Of a DNA stretch of 64,000 bases, positions 1-8,184 are shown piece after piece. The translations under genes and the position numbers were made by a program. Location of the stretch: contig JAODAQ010000063.1 in assembly GCA_025463515.1 (NCBI GenBank), positions 32,294 through 96,293 on the forward strand. The letters run 5' to 3'. A model generated the notes under the pieces. It was not told the origin of the DNA, ran no database searches, and was given only the letters and a program-made list of their open reading frames with translations. The first letter of the stretch is position 1, and each line of letters opens with the position of its first letter. Origin of the DNA: Rhodoglobus sp. GTDB lineage: Bacteria > Actinomycetota > Actinomycetes > Actinomycetales > Microbacteriaceae.

Positions 1-153
1 GGTCACCGCGGCGAGCGCCGCGACTTTGCCGGTCGGGTCCAGCGCGGCCACCTGTCGGGGCAGCAGCACGGAGAGTATCCCGGAGTAGACCGCGAACAGG
101 GCGACTGTGACCAGCAGCTGCCCGCCCAGCAGCGTCGAAAGACGCGACAACAT
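1..153 (-). CDS. MFS transporter, N-terminal fragment (cut by window edge)
   Basis: Reading the minus strand from the ATG at 153 gives MLSRLSTLLGGQLL followed by a hydrophobic helix, then LLPRQVAALDPTGKVAAL, and the frame stays open to base 1. The first helix followed by a loop of the form LLPxQVAxLDPxxKVAAL is typical of actinobacterial major facilitator superfamily exporters. Only about 51 residues are visible, so substrate and family branch cannot be given. The gene reads out of the window, and its upstream neighbour on the same strand is the DUF1232 gene. Confidence 0.6.
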   Translation of the reverse strand, partial: MLSRLSTLLGGQLLVTVALFAVYSGILSVLLPRQVAALDPTGKVAALAAVT

Positions 154-186
154 GACCCCCCGGTCGAGAATTGACGGTTACCGGCG

Positions 187-408
187 TCAGGATGCGCTCG
201 GCGGTGGCGTGGCCCCGCCACGGCCAGGGCTGCGCCCGCTCAGCAGCTTCCAGATCGCGAACCCCGCCCCCGCGACCACCGCGAGGTCGTCGGCGAAGCC
301 GAACGGGCCGGCGATCAGCTCGGGAATGATGTCGACCGGCGAGATCCCGTAGACCAGGGCGCCGATGCCGACGAGCACTGCTGCGAGGATGCGACGGCTG
401 TTGCTCAT
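187..408 (-). CDS. DUF1232 (YkvA-like) small membrane protein
   Basis: This 73-residue protein has a first hydrophobic helix (about residues 8-22) that leads into the motif SPVDIIPE, then a second helix. The pattern SPxDxIPE between two helices is the hallmark of the DUF1232/YkvA family, whose biochemical role is not established. The tail (GRSPGRGGATPPPSAS) is polar and probably disordered. The ATG at 408 is the only sensible start. The gene is divergent from the hydrolase gene at 444, leaving only 35 bp for both promoters. Confidence 0.75.
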   Translation of the reverse strand: MSNSRRILAAVLVGIGALVYGISPVDIIPELIAGPFGFADDLAVVAGAGFAIWKLLSGRSPGRGGATPPPSAS

Positions 409-443
409 GCCTTCAGGCTACCTTCCGGCTTAGGCTTTCGGGC

Positions 444-1091
444 ATGAGCCAGCTCGTCCCGATCCCGTTCCCCGGGGAGTCGATGTTCTACGGCGAGCGC
501 GGCAACCCCGTGATCGTCGTGCTGCACGACATGTACGGCCGTCTGCCCTGGCTCGAGCCGTTGGCCGAGGCCGTCGCGAGCCGCGGCTTCCGCGTCGCGG
601 TGCCCGACCTGTACGAGGGCGTCTGCACCATCGACGACAGCTCTGCACAAGAGCTCATGGGGAATCTGGACATCGGCACCGCCCTCGCCGAGATCGACGA
701 TGCGATAGTCGAGGCGCAGCTCACGGGCACGGAGCGCGTCGGCCTCGTCGGATTCTCACTGGGCGGATGGCTCGCGCTCCTGCACGCGCAGGCCGGGGCC
801 GCGGACGCGGTCGTCGCCTACTACGCGAGCCTCGGCCCGCAGGACCACGGCGTCATCCCGTGCCCGGTCCTGCTGCAGTGGGCGGAGGCCGACGAGTGGC
901 AGGAGGGCGAGGATCCGGAGTCCTTCGTCGCGCGCCTGAAGGACCACGGCACGCCCGTCACGCAGTTCGGCTACATCGCCACCGGCCATGGCTTCGCGAA
1001 CGCGAGCATCCCGGCGCACCTCGACCAGCAGGCGGCCGCGCTCGCCTTCGCCCGCACAGCGGTCTTCCTTGAGTCGAACCTGATCGACTAG
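444..1091 (+). CDS. Dienelactone-hydrolase family alpha/beta hydrolase
   Basis: This 215-residue cytoplasmic protein has no signal peptide. It shows the alpha/beta-hydrolase pattern: an early strand and oxyanion region (VIVVLHDMYG), the nucleophile elbow GFSLGG near residue 101, an acidic residue in the AEADEW segment and the histidine of TGHGFA near residue 188. Classical dienelactone hydrolase uses Cys as nucleophile; here the elbow carries Ser, so an esterase-type activity is more likely than true dienelactone cleavage. Its length fits the DLH family (about 200-240). It stands alone, convergent with the DinB-like gene, which stops 3 bp away. Substrate unknown. Confidence 0.8.
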   Translation: MSQLVPIPFPGESMFYGERGNPVIVVLHDMYGRLPWLEPLAEAVASRGFRVAVPDLYEGVCTIDDSSAQELMGNLDIGTALAEIDDAIVEAQLTGTERVGLVGFSLGGWLALLHAQAGAADAVVAYYASLGPQDHGVIPCPVLLQWAEADEWQEGEDPESFVARLKDHGTPVTQFGYIATGHGFANASIPAHLDQQAAALAFARTAVFLESNLID

Positions 1092-1093
1092 CC

Positions 1094-1606
1094 CTACTTC
1101 GTCACGTCGTAGAGGTGGTGGATCGGGTCGTGGATGAAGTACTTCGCGAACGTCTCGATCGTGAACGCGACCCCGTCGCTGCGGCGGCCCGGGCGCGACC
1201 AGTCGGTCACCCGGTCGAGGGCATCGGCGAGGGATGCCCCGGCCGCGACCAGCTCGTCGGCGACGACCGCGGGCACCTGCTCGTTGTACTTCTCCTCCAC
1301 AGCGGTCGCGTCCTGGTCCCAGTTCGGGAACAGCGGATCGTCCTGCTCCTGCATGAGGCCCAGCCGGTAGTCATAGATGCGGAACACATCGCGCACGTGG
1401 GCCGAGTACTCGAGAGGAGACCACGTTGCATCATCCGGACGCACCCGCACATCGGCCCCCTCGAGCACCGCCGGCCAGGCGGCGGCGTTCGTGCGGAGCA
1501 GAGCCGCGACATCCGTCGCCTTGAAGGTCGTCGCGTCGAAGCCGCACTCGGGGCAGGGCTTCTCGAGAACCCAGGTCCAGTTCTTCGTGTCGGGTGTAAT
1601 CGCCAT
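1094..1606 (-). CDS. DinB-like / DUF664-type protein
   Basis: This is a 170-residue soluble protein starting MAITPDTKNW. The segment WSPLEYSAHVRDV carries the conserved His of the DinB/YfiT metal-binding four-helix fold, and a distal DPIHHLYDV supplies further His ligands. The N-terminus has one CPECG motif, which resembles half a zinc ribbon. Members are often thiol-dependent or DNA-damage-induced, but the role of this one is unknown. I chose the ATG at 1606; a GTG at 1624 would add six residues (MRHHGS) and is the alternative. It is divergent from the DUF2470 gene. Confidence 0.65.
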   Translation of the reverse strand: MAITPDTKNWTWVLEKPCPECGFDATTFKATDVAALLRTNAAAWPAVLEGADVRVRPDDATWSPLEYSAHVRDVFRIYDYRLGLMQEQDDPLFPNWDQDATAVEEKYNEQVPAVVADELVAAGASLADALDRVTDWSRPGRRSDGVAFTIETFAKYFIHDPIHHLYDVTK

Positions 1607-1650
1607 GCTCCCATGGTGACGCACACGGATGACGGGCTACCGTAGTTTTC

Positions 1651-1962
1651 GTGCCAACCTTCCCCACGCCCGTATTCAGCGCTGAGACCATCGAGGCCGT
1701 GCTGGCCCACATGAACTCCGACCACAACGACGACAACGTGCTCATCGCGCGGGCCTTCGGCGACCCGGATGCCACGTCCGCGACGATGATCACCCTCGAC
1801 GAGTCTGGCGGCACCTGGCTCTACGACACCCCCCGCCGACAGGAGCTGCTGACCGTGCCGTGGAGTACCACGATCTCGGAGCGCCCAGAGATCCGCCGGG
1901 AGATCGTGCACCTCTACGACATCGCGTGCGAGAAACTAGGAGTCACCCCGCGACCGCACTGA
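1651..1962 (+). CDS. DUF2470-domain protein, probably haem-related
   Basis: This is a 103-residue protein with a GTG start. The core motif VLAHMNSDHNDDNVLIARAFG with its paired His/Asp residues is typical of DUF2470, the small domain that is fused to HugZ/HutZ-type haem-degrading split-barrel proteins in other bacteria. Here it is stand-alone. A heme oxygenase gene lies 1.1 kb downstream on the same strand, which supports a haem or iron link, though two membrane-protein genes intervene. Haem binding is inferred from the family and not shown by the sequence. Confidence 0.7.
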   Translation: MPTFPTPVFSAETIEAVLAHMNSDHNDDNVLIARAFGDPDATSATMITLDESGGTWLYDTPRRQELLTVPWSTTISERPEIRREIVHLYDIACEKLGVTPRPH

Positions 1963-2015
1963 CCAAACGCGCCCGCCTAGGAGAACGAACTACTACCCGA
2001 CAAGGAGGCAGAGCA

Positions 2016-2426
2016 ATGAGAACATCACCCAACCGCCTGCTGGGTATCGTCTTCGGCGCGGTCTACGTGCTGATCGGGTTCCTGGGCTTCACCGTCACGT
2101 CCGGTGTCAGCTTCTTCGCGACCGAGGGCGGCCTGCTACTGGGCGTCTTCGAGGTCAACATCTTCCACAACGTCGCGCACCTCCTCATCGGCGCGGCCCT
2201 GCTCATCGCGGGCCTCTCCAGCGTGCGCGCCGCCAAGACCGTCAACGCGGTCGTCGGCGCGGCCTACCTGGTGCTCGGCCTGGCCGGGCTCTTCCTCGTG
2301 GGCACGGCGCTGAACATCCTGGCGCTCAACGTCGCCGATAACGTGCTCCACTTCGCGAGTGCCGCTGTCCTGCTCGCGGTCGGGCTCGGGGCCGACAACA
2401 GCAGGACCACGACCGTGAAGGCCTGA
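2016..2426 (+). CDS. DUF4383-type four-helix membrane protein
   Basis: This 136-residue integral membrane protein has four hydrophobic helices (about residues 8-28, 45-68, 75-98 and 103-125). The motif FEVNIFHNVAHLLIGAALL in the second helix, with its NxxHNxxHL core, is characteristic of the DUF4383 family found widely in Actinobacteria. The ATG at 2016 is preceded by a strong ribosome binding site (AAGGAGG) 5-6 bases upstream, which decides against longer frames. Function unknown. The next gene starts 2 bp after its stop, so the two are co-transcribed. Confidence 0.75.
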   Translation: MRTSPNRLLGIVFGAVYVLIGFLGFTVTSGVSFFATEGGLLLGVFEVNIFHNVAHLLIGAALLIAGLSSVRAAKTVNAVVGAAYLVLGLAGLFLVGTALNILALNVADNVLHFASAAVLLAVGLGADNSRTTTVKA

Positions 2427-2428
2427 TC

Positions 2429-2974
2429 ATGCCCACGATCACCCGGACTTGGTTGGCCTTCGCCGCCATCGGCACCGGCCTGATCCACTTCGCCCTGGTC
2501 ATCGGCTCTCCCCTCGGGTTCGGGCTCGTCCTCGCCGTCCTCGGCCTCGCCGAGTTCGGCTGGGGCGTGCTCACGTTCGCGCGCGAGACCCTGGTCGTCC
2601 CGCGCGTGGCGCTCGCGGTGGCGCTCGTTCCGGTGGTCGGCTGGGCGCTGCTGCTCGTGACCTCCTCCGTCTCCGAGGCGCCCGAGCTCGCGGCATCCTT
2701 CGGCTTCCTGCCCCTGGCCGTCGCCAGTCTCTTCGAGCTCTTCGCCGTCGCGGTGCTGGGCGTCCACCTCCGCCGTCGCCGCGAGCCGGATGCCGCGCCG
2801 GTGTTCCCGAGCGTCTTCCGCTACCTGCTCGGGCTGGCGGTCGGCGCCGTCGTGGTCGCGGGACTCACCACGCCGGCGCTCGCGGCAACGGAGGCCGGCC
2901 TGTTCAGCCAGCCGCACGGCACCACCGGCACAGATGAGCCGTACGAGCTGAATCTCCCGGAGCACGGCCACTAG
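2429..2974 (+). CDS. Hypothetical multi-pass membrane protein
   Basis: This 181-residue protein has about five hydrophobic segments (residues 7-50, 57-78, 88-110 and 136-158). A conserved-looking tail, about residues 147-181, ends in ELNLPEHGH after FSQPHGTTGTDEP. Similar His-containing tails occur in actinobacterial membrane proteins of unknown function. I do not recognise a characterised family. It starts 2 bp after the DUF4383 gene. The iron-type operator at 2990 lies just past its stop and therefore belongs to the downstream heme oxygenase. Confidence 0.6.
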   Translation: MPTITRTWLAFAAIGTGLIHFALVIGSPLGFGLVLAVLGLAEFGWGVLTFARETLVVPRVALAVALVPVVGWALLLVTSSVSEAPELAASFGFLPLAVASLFELFAVAVLGVHLRRRREPDAAPVFPSVFRYLLGLAVGAVVVAGLTTPALAATEAGLFSQPHGTTGTDEPYELNLPEHGH

Positions 2975-2989
2975 CCCGTCCCGCTACAC

Positions 2990-3008
2990 TTAGGGTCACC
3001 TAACCTTC
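2990..3008 (+). promoter_or_regulatory. Candidate DtxR/IdeR iron box upstream of heme oxygenase
   Basis: The 19-bp stretch TTAGGGTCACCTAACCTTC matches the palindromic DtxR/IdeR consensus TTAGGTTAGCCTAACCTAA at 14 of 19 positions, including both TTAGG and CCTAACCT cores. It lies about 43 bp before the TTG start of the heme oxygenase gene. In Corynebacterium diphtheriae hmuO is repressed by DtxR with iron, so the placement is functionally sensible. Confidence 0.7.
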
Positions 3009-3051
3009 CCCCGTTCGCACGGCGACCGGGGCCCCTCGTCAGGAGCACCCT

Positions 3052-3699
3052 TTGAGCGTCATCCCCTTCTCCCAGGCCCTTCGCGAGCGCACGTGGACCA
3101 ACCACGGCGACAGCGAGGGCGCGGACTTCATGAAGGACCTCATGACGGGCAAGGGCACCCGCGAGGACTACATCGCGCTCGTCGCCCAGCACTTCTTCAT
3201 CTACGAGGCCATCGAGGCGGCGGCGGCCCAGTTCGCCGGGGATGCCACGGCGGCGCCGTTCATCACCCCGCAGCTCACGCGGCTCCCCGCCATCGAAGAC
3301 GACCTCGAGTTCCTCATCGGCCCGGACTGGCGCACGAGCATCACGCCGCTGCCCACCACCGCCCGGTACGCGGCTCGCGTGCACGAGATCGCGGCCGAGG
3401 GCTGGGCCGGCGGGTTCATCGCCCACCACTACACGCGCTACCTCGGCGACCTGTCCGGCGGCCAGGTCATCCGCACGCTCATGCAGCGCCAGTTCGGGTT
3501 CGAGACGAACGGCGTCGGCTTCTACCTCTTCGACCAGATCGCGAAGCCCAAGGAGTTCAAGGAGACGTACCGCGACCAGCTCGACGCCGTCGCCTGGGAT
3601 GAGGCGGAGCGCGAGCGCGTGATCGAGGAAGTCGTGACCGCCTACAAGTTCAACACCGAGCTGTTCGTCGACCTGGCCGACGCGAAGGCCGCTGCCTAG
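3052..3699 (+). CDS. hmuO: Heme oxygenase (biliverdin-producing)
   Basis: This 215-residue protein opens haem to biliverdin, CO and free iron using electrons from a reductase. The N-terminal LRERTWTNHGDSE carries the proximal haem-ligand His of the HmuO/HO-1 family. The distal helix motif YLGDLSGGQVI, with the flexible GDxSGG kink, is near residue 137. The length matches HmuO of Corynebacterium (215). The start is TTG, preceded by AGGAG 6 bases upstream; no ATG gives a full N-terminus. A DtxR/IdeR-like box lies just upstream, implying expression under iron limitation for haem-iron use. Confidence 0.92.
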   Translation: MSVIPFSQALRERTWTNHGDSEGADFMKDLMTGKGTREDYIALVAQHFFIYEAIEAAAAQFAGDATAAPFITPQLTRLPAIEDDLEFLIGPDWRTSITPLPTTARYAARVHEIAAEGWAGGFIAHHYTRYLGDLSGGQVIRTLMQRQFGFETNGVGFYLFDQIAKPKEFKETYRDQLDAVAWDEAERERVIEEVVTAYKFNTELFVDLADAKAAA

Positions 3700-3747
3700 G
3701 CACGCACCTCGTCGCGCGAGATGCGGCCAAAGTCGCGAGGTGCGTGC
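3700..3747. terminator. Hairpin between convergent hmuO and helicase genes
   Basis: GCACGCACCTCG (3700-3711) is repeated exactly inverted as CGAGGTGCGTGC (3736-3747) with a 24-nt spacer. It starts immediately after the hmuO stop codon and is followed by ACATTT. It probably ends transcription from both sides, although no long T-run follows. It joins the dispersed repeat at 3747. Confidence 0.5.
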
Positions 3748-3787
3748 ACATTTGCCCGCATGCTGCCAACCTGCCCGCAGAATGCAG
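3747..3787. repeat. Dispersed intergenic repeat, copy A (41 bp)
   Basis: From CACATTTGCCCGCA to CCCGCAGAATGCAG, this stretch matches 27016-27056 at 35 of 41 positions in the same orientation. Both copies lie between convergent gene pairs, next to hairpin-forming sequence. The function may be termination or a REP-like element. Confidence 0.55.
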
Positions 3788-3799
3788 CCCGCCGGGCCG

Positions 3800-5095
3800 C
3801 TAGGCGCGGATCGCCGGGATCGCGGTCACGCGCGACATGAACCGCACCACGTTCTCGTCGACGATGATGTCGCTCGGGCGCAGGTCGCGGGTCATGTACA
3901 GCCCGTCGAGCGAGCTGATGCGGCTGAGCGCAACGTAGGTCTGGCCGGGCGCGAACGAGCGCGGCCCGAGGTCGACGATCGCGCGGTCGTAGGTCTTGCC
4001 CTGCGACTTGTGGATCGTGACCGCCCAGGCCAGCCGCAGCGGGAACTGGGTGAACTCCGCGACGACGTCCTTGCGCAGCGACTTGGTCAGCGGCGAGTAG
4101 CTGTACTTGAACTTCTCCCAGATCGCGGGCCGCACCTCGTGGCGCTCGCCGTCGATGTCGACCCAGACGGTCGCGTCGATCTTGGTGACGGTGCCGACGC
4201 TGCCGTTGACCCAGCGGCCGCCGTCCTGGCCGGTGTCGTTGCGCAGGAACATGACGCGCGCACCGAGCTTGAGCTCGAGCGCCTCGTCGGCGGGGAAGGC
4301 CCGGCCGCCGAAGTCTCCGCTGACCTCGGCCTTGGCGGTCAGAACCCGCCCGGGGAGGCGCGCGAGCTCCGTGGCGTTGATGCGAGTCACGATGCCGTTC
4401 GTCGAGGCCAGGGTGATCGCGCCATCCGTGGGTTTCGGCCGCGCGCCGACCTCGTTGAGGCGGGCCGCGATCTCAGCCGTCACCCCGCCATGGCGCACCG
4501 CGTTGAGCATGTACTTGAACTCGGCCTCGTGCTGGCGATGGATGCTCGTCAGCTCGTAGATCGTCAGCTCGGTCTCGTTCCACACCTTCGCATCGAAGAA
4601 CCACATCGACCGGTAGTGGTCGCCGAAGTACGCGCGCTCGTCGCCCTCTCCCGGTACCGGTGCGAGCTGGTACGGGTCGCCGAACAGCACGACCTGCACG
4701 CCGCCGAAGGCCTCGTGGCGACGACCGCGCGCCTGGCGCAGCGAGCGGTCGATCGCATCGAGCAGGTCGGCGTTGACCATGGAGACCTCGTCGATCACGA
4801 GGGTGTCGATGGTGCTGAGCAGCTTGCGCAACTCGGCGGACTGCTCGATGTCGTTGTCGGCGATGACCCCGATCGGCAGGCGGAACAGGGAGTGAATGGT
4901 CTGCCCGCCCACGTTCAGGGCCGCGACACCGGTGGGCGCGCAGATGACGATCTGCTTCGAGGTGTTCTCGGAGAGGTAGTTCAGGAGGGTCGATTTGCCG
5001 GTGCCGGCGCGGCCCGTGACGAACAGATTGTCGAGAGTCGTCTCGATCGCATCGAACACGGCCTGCTGCTCAGGCGCCAGGACTAGCTCGGTCAC
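3800..5095 (-). CDS. PIF1-like superfamily 1 DNA helicase (AAA ATPase)
   Basis: This is a 431-residue cytoplasmic helicase. After a short lead the Walker A is VTGRAGTGKSTLLNYL (about residue 26), followed by motif Ia (CAPTGVAALNVGGQTIHS), Walker B (LVIDEVSMVNADLLD), motif III (VVLFGDPYQLAPV) and a C-terminal SF1 motif (AVTIHKSQGKTYD) followed by YVALSR. The GGQTIHS and HKSQGxT motifs are diagnostic of the PIF1/RecD-type SF1B group. The GTG at 5095 (VTELVLAPEQQ) is preferred because the in-frame sequence upstream overlaps the neighbouring gene's promoter and has no domain homology. It is stand-alone and divergent from the gene at 5169. Its cellular role is not evident. Confidence 0.85.
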   Translation of the reverse strand: MTELVLAPEQQAVFDAIETTLDNLFVTGRAGTGKSTLLNYLSENTSKQIVICAPTGVAALNVGGQTIHSLFRLPIGVIADNDIEQSAELRKLLSTIDTLVIDEVSMVNADLLDAIDRSLRQARGRRHEAFGGVQVVLFGDPYQLAPVPGEGDERAYFGDHYRSMWFFDAKVWNETELTIYELTSIHRQHEAEFKYMLNAVRHGGVTAEIAARLNEVGARPKPTDGAITLASTNGIVTRINATELARLPGRVLTAKAEVSGDFGGRAFPADEALELKLGARVMFLRNDTGQDGGRWVNGSVGTVTKIDATVWVDIDGERHEVRPAIWEKFKYSYSPLTKSLRKDVVAEFTQFPLRLAWAVTIHKSQGKTYDRAIVDLGPRSFAPGQTYVALSRISSLDGLYMTRDLRPSDIIVDENVVRFMSRVTAIPAIRA

Positions 5096-5168
5096 CGCTT
5101 CACTGTACCCGCGAGCGGAGCACGAGCCGCTCGGCCCTGCTGGAGATGTGCGATTTAGGATGGGGACC

Positions 5169-6131
5169 ATGCGCCGCGAGATCATCACCTGGACCGTCGT
5201 CGCGGCGATCATCGTCGCGATCTTCGGCGGCACCGTCTTCGTCCTCAACGCGACGCTGTACAGCGCGAGCGGATTCGTGCGCAGCTACCTCGACTCCCTC
5301 GCCCGCCACGACGTCGACGGCGCGCTCGAGCTCGCGGGCACGGTCGCAGCTGGCGACGCCAGCGACGAGCTCCTTGTGGCCGACGCGCTCGGCGACCTGA
5401 GCGACATCACGCTCATCAGCGATGACAGGGATGCCCAGGGCATCCATCGCGTCGTCTTCGGCTTCACGGCCGGCGGCGAGAGCGGGCAGTCCACCTTCTC
5501 GGTGCGGCCGCAGGGCACGCTGCTCGGGCTGTTCCCCCGGTGGAGCTTCGAGTCGAGCCCCCTCGGGGTGCTGCAGGTGGTGCCCCAGCACGGCACGAGC
5601 TTCACCGTCAACGGCGTGAAGGTGCAGGCGAGCGTGCCCGACCAGCCCGCGCCGTACCTGGTGTTCGCCCCCGGCAACTACGTGCTCGCCAGCAAGTCGC
5701 TCTACCTCGAGGCCGCCCCCACCGACGTGACCGCGAGCCAGCCGGGCGCCGCCGTGATCGCCTCGGTCAAGCTGCTGCCGACGAAGGCCTTCGTCGCGCA
5801 GGTGCAGAAGGAGCTCAACAAGTACCTCGACGACTGCGCGACTCAGGAGGTGCTCCTGCCCACGGGCTGCCCGTTCGGCGAGGAGATCGACAACCGGATC
5901 GTCAGCACTCCGGCCTGGTCCATCGCGCACTACCCGAAGGTCACCCTGCAGCCCGGCTCCCAGCCCGGCAGCTGGCTCATGCCTTCGACGGATGCCGCGG
6001 CGCACCTCGTCGTCGACATCCGGTCGCTCTTCGACGGCACGGTCTCGACCTTCGACGAGGACGTCCCGTTCACCTCGAGCTACGTGGTCACGTTCCTGCC
6101 GGACGACAAGCTGCTCATCAGCGGGCAGTAG
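5169..6131 (+). CDS. Membrane-anchored protein of unknown function
   Basis: This is a 320-residue protein. The N-terminus MRREIITWTVVAAIIVAIFGGTVFVL is a single signal-anchor helix, and the rest is a predicted extracytoplasmic region rich in beta-forming segments. Residues about 35-50 (FVRSYLDSLARHDVDGALELAG) resemble the start of small DUF4878/lumazine-binding-like domains, but I would not assign it. Two cysteines (DDCATQ and TGCPFG) near residue 217 could form a disulphide. The ATG at 5169 is favoured; an ATG three codons upstream (5160) is possible. I do not recognise the family. It is convergent with the CopD-CtaG gene. Confidence 0.6.
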   Translation: MRREIITWTVVAAIIVAIFGGTVFVLNATLYSASGFVRSYLDSLARHDVDGALELAGTVAAGDASDELLVADALGDLSDITLISDDRDAQGIHRVVFGFTAGGESGQSTFSVRPQGTLLGLFPRWSFESSPLGVLQVVPQHGTSFTVNGVKVQASVPDQPAPYLVFAPGNYVLASKSLYLEAAPTDVTASQPGAAVIASVKLLPTKAFVAQVQKELNKYLDDCATQEVLLPTGCPFGEEIDNRIVSTPAWSIAHYPKVTLQPGSQPGSWLMPSTDAAAHLVVDIRSLFDGTVSTFDEDVPFTSSYVVTFLPDDKLLISGQ

Positions 6132-6146
6132 TCAGCCCCGCAGTAC

Positions 6147-8117
6147 TCACCCGCGACGCGCCCGGTCGGCGAGCATGGCGTTGTACGCCTCGAGCTCCGC
6201 GTCGCCATCCCGCTCAGCCTTGCGGTCGTAGCGCTTGGACTCCCGGTCGTCGCTGCGCGACCACATGACCGCGACGACGATCGCGAGTGCGACAGTCGGG
6301 ATCTCGCCTACGCTCCACGCGATGCCGCCGCCCGCCTGCTGGTCGGCGAGCGCGTCGACGCCGTTGCCCATCGCGCCGTACCAGTCGGCCAGGAGCAGCC
6401 CGCTGCCCGAGAGCAGGGCGAGCCCGAAGAAGGCGTGGAACACCATCGTCGCGAGGAGGATCAGGAACCGCACCGGGTACGGCGGCCTCGACGGCGACGG
6501 ATCGATGCCGATGAGCACCGACACGAACAGGTAGCCCGTCAGGAGGAAGTGCACGATCATCCACTCGTGGCCGATGTGGTTGGTCGTCGCCCAGCTGAAC
6601 AGGGGCGTGTAGTAGAACGCCCACAGCGAGGCCGCGAAGAGCACGCTCGCGACGATCGGGTTGGCGAAGGCCGCGAAGAGGCGGGAGTGCACGAGCAGGA
6701 GGATCCACTCGCGCGCGCCGCGGCTACCGTCCGTGCGCTTCGCGATGGCGCGCAGGGCGAGCGTGATCGGGGCGCCGGGCACGAGCAGCACCGGCACCGC
6801 CATGCCCAGCACCATGTGCGCGAGCATGTGCTGCGAGAACAGGAACCGCTCGTAGACGTTGACGCCGCCGTTCGTCACGTAGAACAGCAGCAGCATGCCC
6901 GCGATGAAGAGCACCGTGCGGAGCACCGGCCAGGAGTCGCCGCGCTTGCGCAGCCGCCGCACCCCGGCGAGGTAGAAGACGATTCCGAACGCGCAGACCA
7001 GGATCCAGATCAGGTCGAAGTTCCACAGCGTGAACAGGCGCTCGAAGCTGACCGGGGGCGGCAGGGGGCTGCCCGTGAGCAGCTCGGCCGGCGTCGGGTC
7101 GGTGAGGTCGGCGGCCGCGACCTCCGGCACCGGGGTGGCGGTCTTGGCGAGCGCCGCGGCAACTCCCGCCGCGATGCCCATGAACCCCAGTTCGGCGGCG
7201 ACTATCCACCAGAAGATTCCACGCCCGGATGACGCCGGCCGCTGCATCCGTGCAATGAAGTAGCGCCGCTGCATGGCGCCGAAGAGTCCCAGGGTGAGCA
7301 GGGTCGCTGTCTTGATGAGGACGAGGATGCCGTATGGCGTAAGCAGGTTCTCGAGGCTCTCGACGCGGATCTCGGCGCTCAGGTAGCCCGACGCCGCGAC
7401 CACGATGAAGCACACGAGGGCGAGCGTCGAGTAGCGCGCGAGCACCATTCCGAGGCGGCCCTTGTCGAGGAGCGGCTTGCAGATCGCGAGGGTGAGCAGC
7501 CCGCCGAGCCAGATGCCGGCGAACAGCACGTGCAGGAAGAGGGCGCTCGTGGCGGAGTCGTGCTGCGCGGTGCCGCCGCGGTGGCCCTGGAGGGTCATGG
7601 GCAGGAGGCCGAGCACCGCGAAGGCGGTGACGAAGAGCAGCACGGTCTGGTTGCGGACGGCGAAGCACAGCACCGTGACCCCGGCCGCGACGAGCGTGGT
7701 GGCGAGCCAGGCCTGCCCGAGCTCGGTGCCGGTGAGGAAGCCCGCGAGCACCTCGCCGAACGCGTCGTCGAAGCGGATCGGCTGCTGCAGCACGGTCAGG
7801 AAGGTGTAGAAGCCCGTGAAGGCGGATGCCACGGTCCACACTGCGGCGGAGCCGGCGGCCACATCGAGCGCGCGGTTGAACTCGGGCTTGCCGACGTCGA
7901 GGGCGAAGCAGGCGAGCACGAGGGCGCCGACTGCGCCCGCGCCGCCGATGTTCACGAACAGCTTCGAGATGGGGAGGCCGTAGCGCACCACTGCCCCGGG
8001 GTCGACCAGGAGGGGGGCATCCGCGCCGCCGCCGTAGGCGAGGGAGGCGAGGAGCGCGGCGAGTGCCGTGAGGAGGAGGAGCGCCGGGCCGGCGATCCGT
8101 ACGAGTCGTGGCACCAT
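6147..8117 (-). CDS. CopD-CtaG fusion membrane protein (copper handling / cytochrome oxidase assembly)
   Basis: This is a 656-residue protein with about 15 hydrophobic segments. The N-terminal half matches the CopD/YcnJ-type copper resistance domain (residues about 1-300), with HVLFAGIWLGGLLTL as its conserved His-containing helix. The C-terminal half matches the caa3-type CtaG domain (about 370-620), with FLFSQHMLAHMVLGMAVPVLL and IGHEWMIVHFLLTGYLF carrying the conserved His pairs. This fusion is usual in Actinobacteria, where it is annotated as a copper/cytochrome c oxidase assembly factor. The ATG at 8117 is chosen because it begins directly before the first helix; the frame continues upstream without domain content. 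Confidence 0.85.
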   Translation of the reverse strand: MVPRLVRIAGPALLLLTALAALLASLAYGGGADAPLLVDPGAVVRYGLPISKLFVNIGGAGAVGALVLACFALDVGKPEFNRALDVAAGSAAVWTVASAFTGFYTFLTVLQQPIRFDDAFGEVLAGFLTGTELGQAWLATTLVAAGVTVLCFAVRNQTVLLFVTAFAVLGLLPMTLQGHRGGTAQHDSATSALFLHVLFAGIWLGGLLTLAICKPLLDKGRLGMVLARYSTLALVCFIVVAASGYLSAEIRVESLENLLTPYGILVLIKTATLLTLGLFGAMQRRYFIARMQRPASSGRGIFWWIVAAELGFMGIAAGVAAALAKTATPVPEVAAADLTDPTPAELLTGSPLPPPVSFERLFTLWNFDLIWILVCAFGIVFYLAGVRRLRKRGDSWPVLRTVLFIAGMLLLFYVTNGGVNVYERFLFSQHMLAHMVLGMAVPVLLVPGAPITLALRAIAKRTDGSRGAREWILLLVHSRLFAAFANPIVASVLFAASLWAFYYTPLFSWATTNHIGHEWMIVHFLLTGYLFVSVLIGIDPSPSRPPYPVRFLILLATMVFHAFFGLALLSGSGLLLADWYGAMGNGVDALADQQAGGGIAWSVGEIPTVALAIVVAVMWSRSDDRESKRYDRKAERDGDAELEAYNAMLADRARRG

Positions 8118-8184
8118 GTCATCGTATTCGGTGCCCGCTGGGAGTCTGACGGGCCCGGGAAGCGTCCGGCTCGCCCATCGAACG

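Noticed and set aside
4995..5168. N-terminal extension of the gene at 5169 starting at 4995
   Set aside because: It would overlap the helicase start and its own anchor helix would no longer be at the N-terminus. The extra residues are Arg/Ser/Ala-rich shadow sequence.
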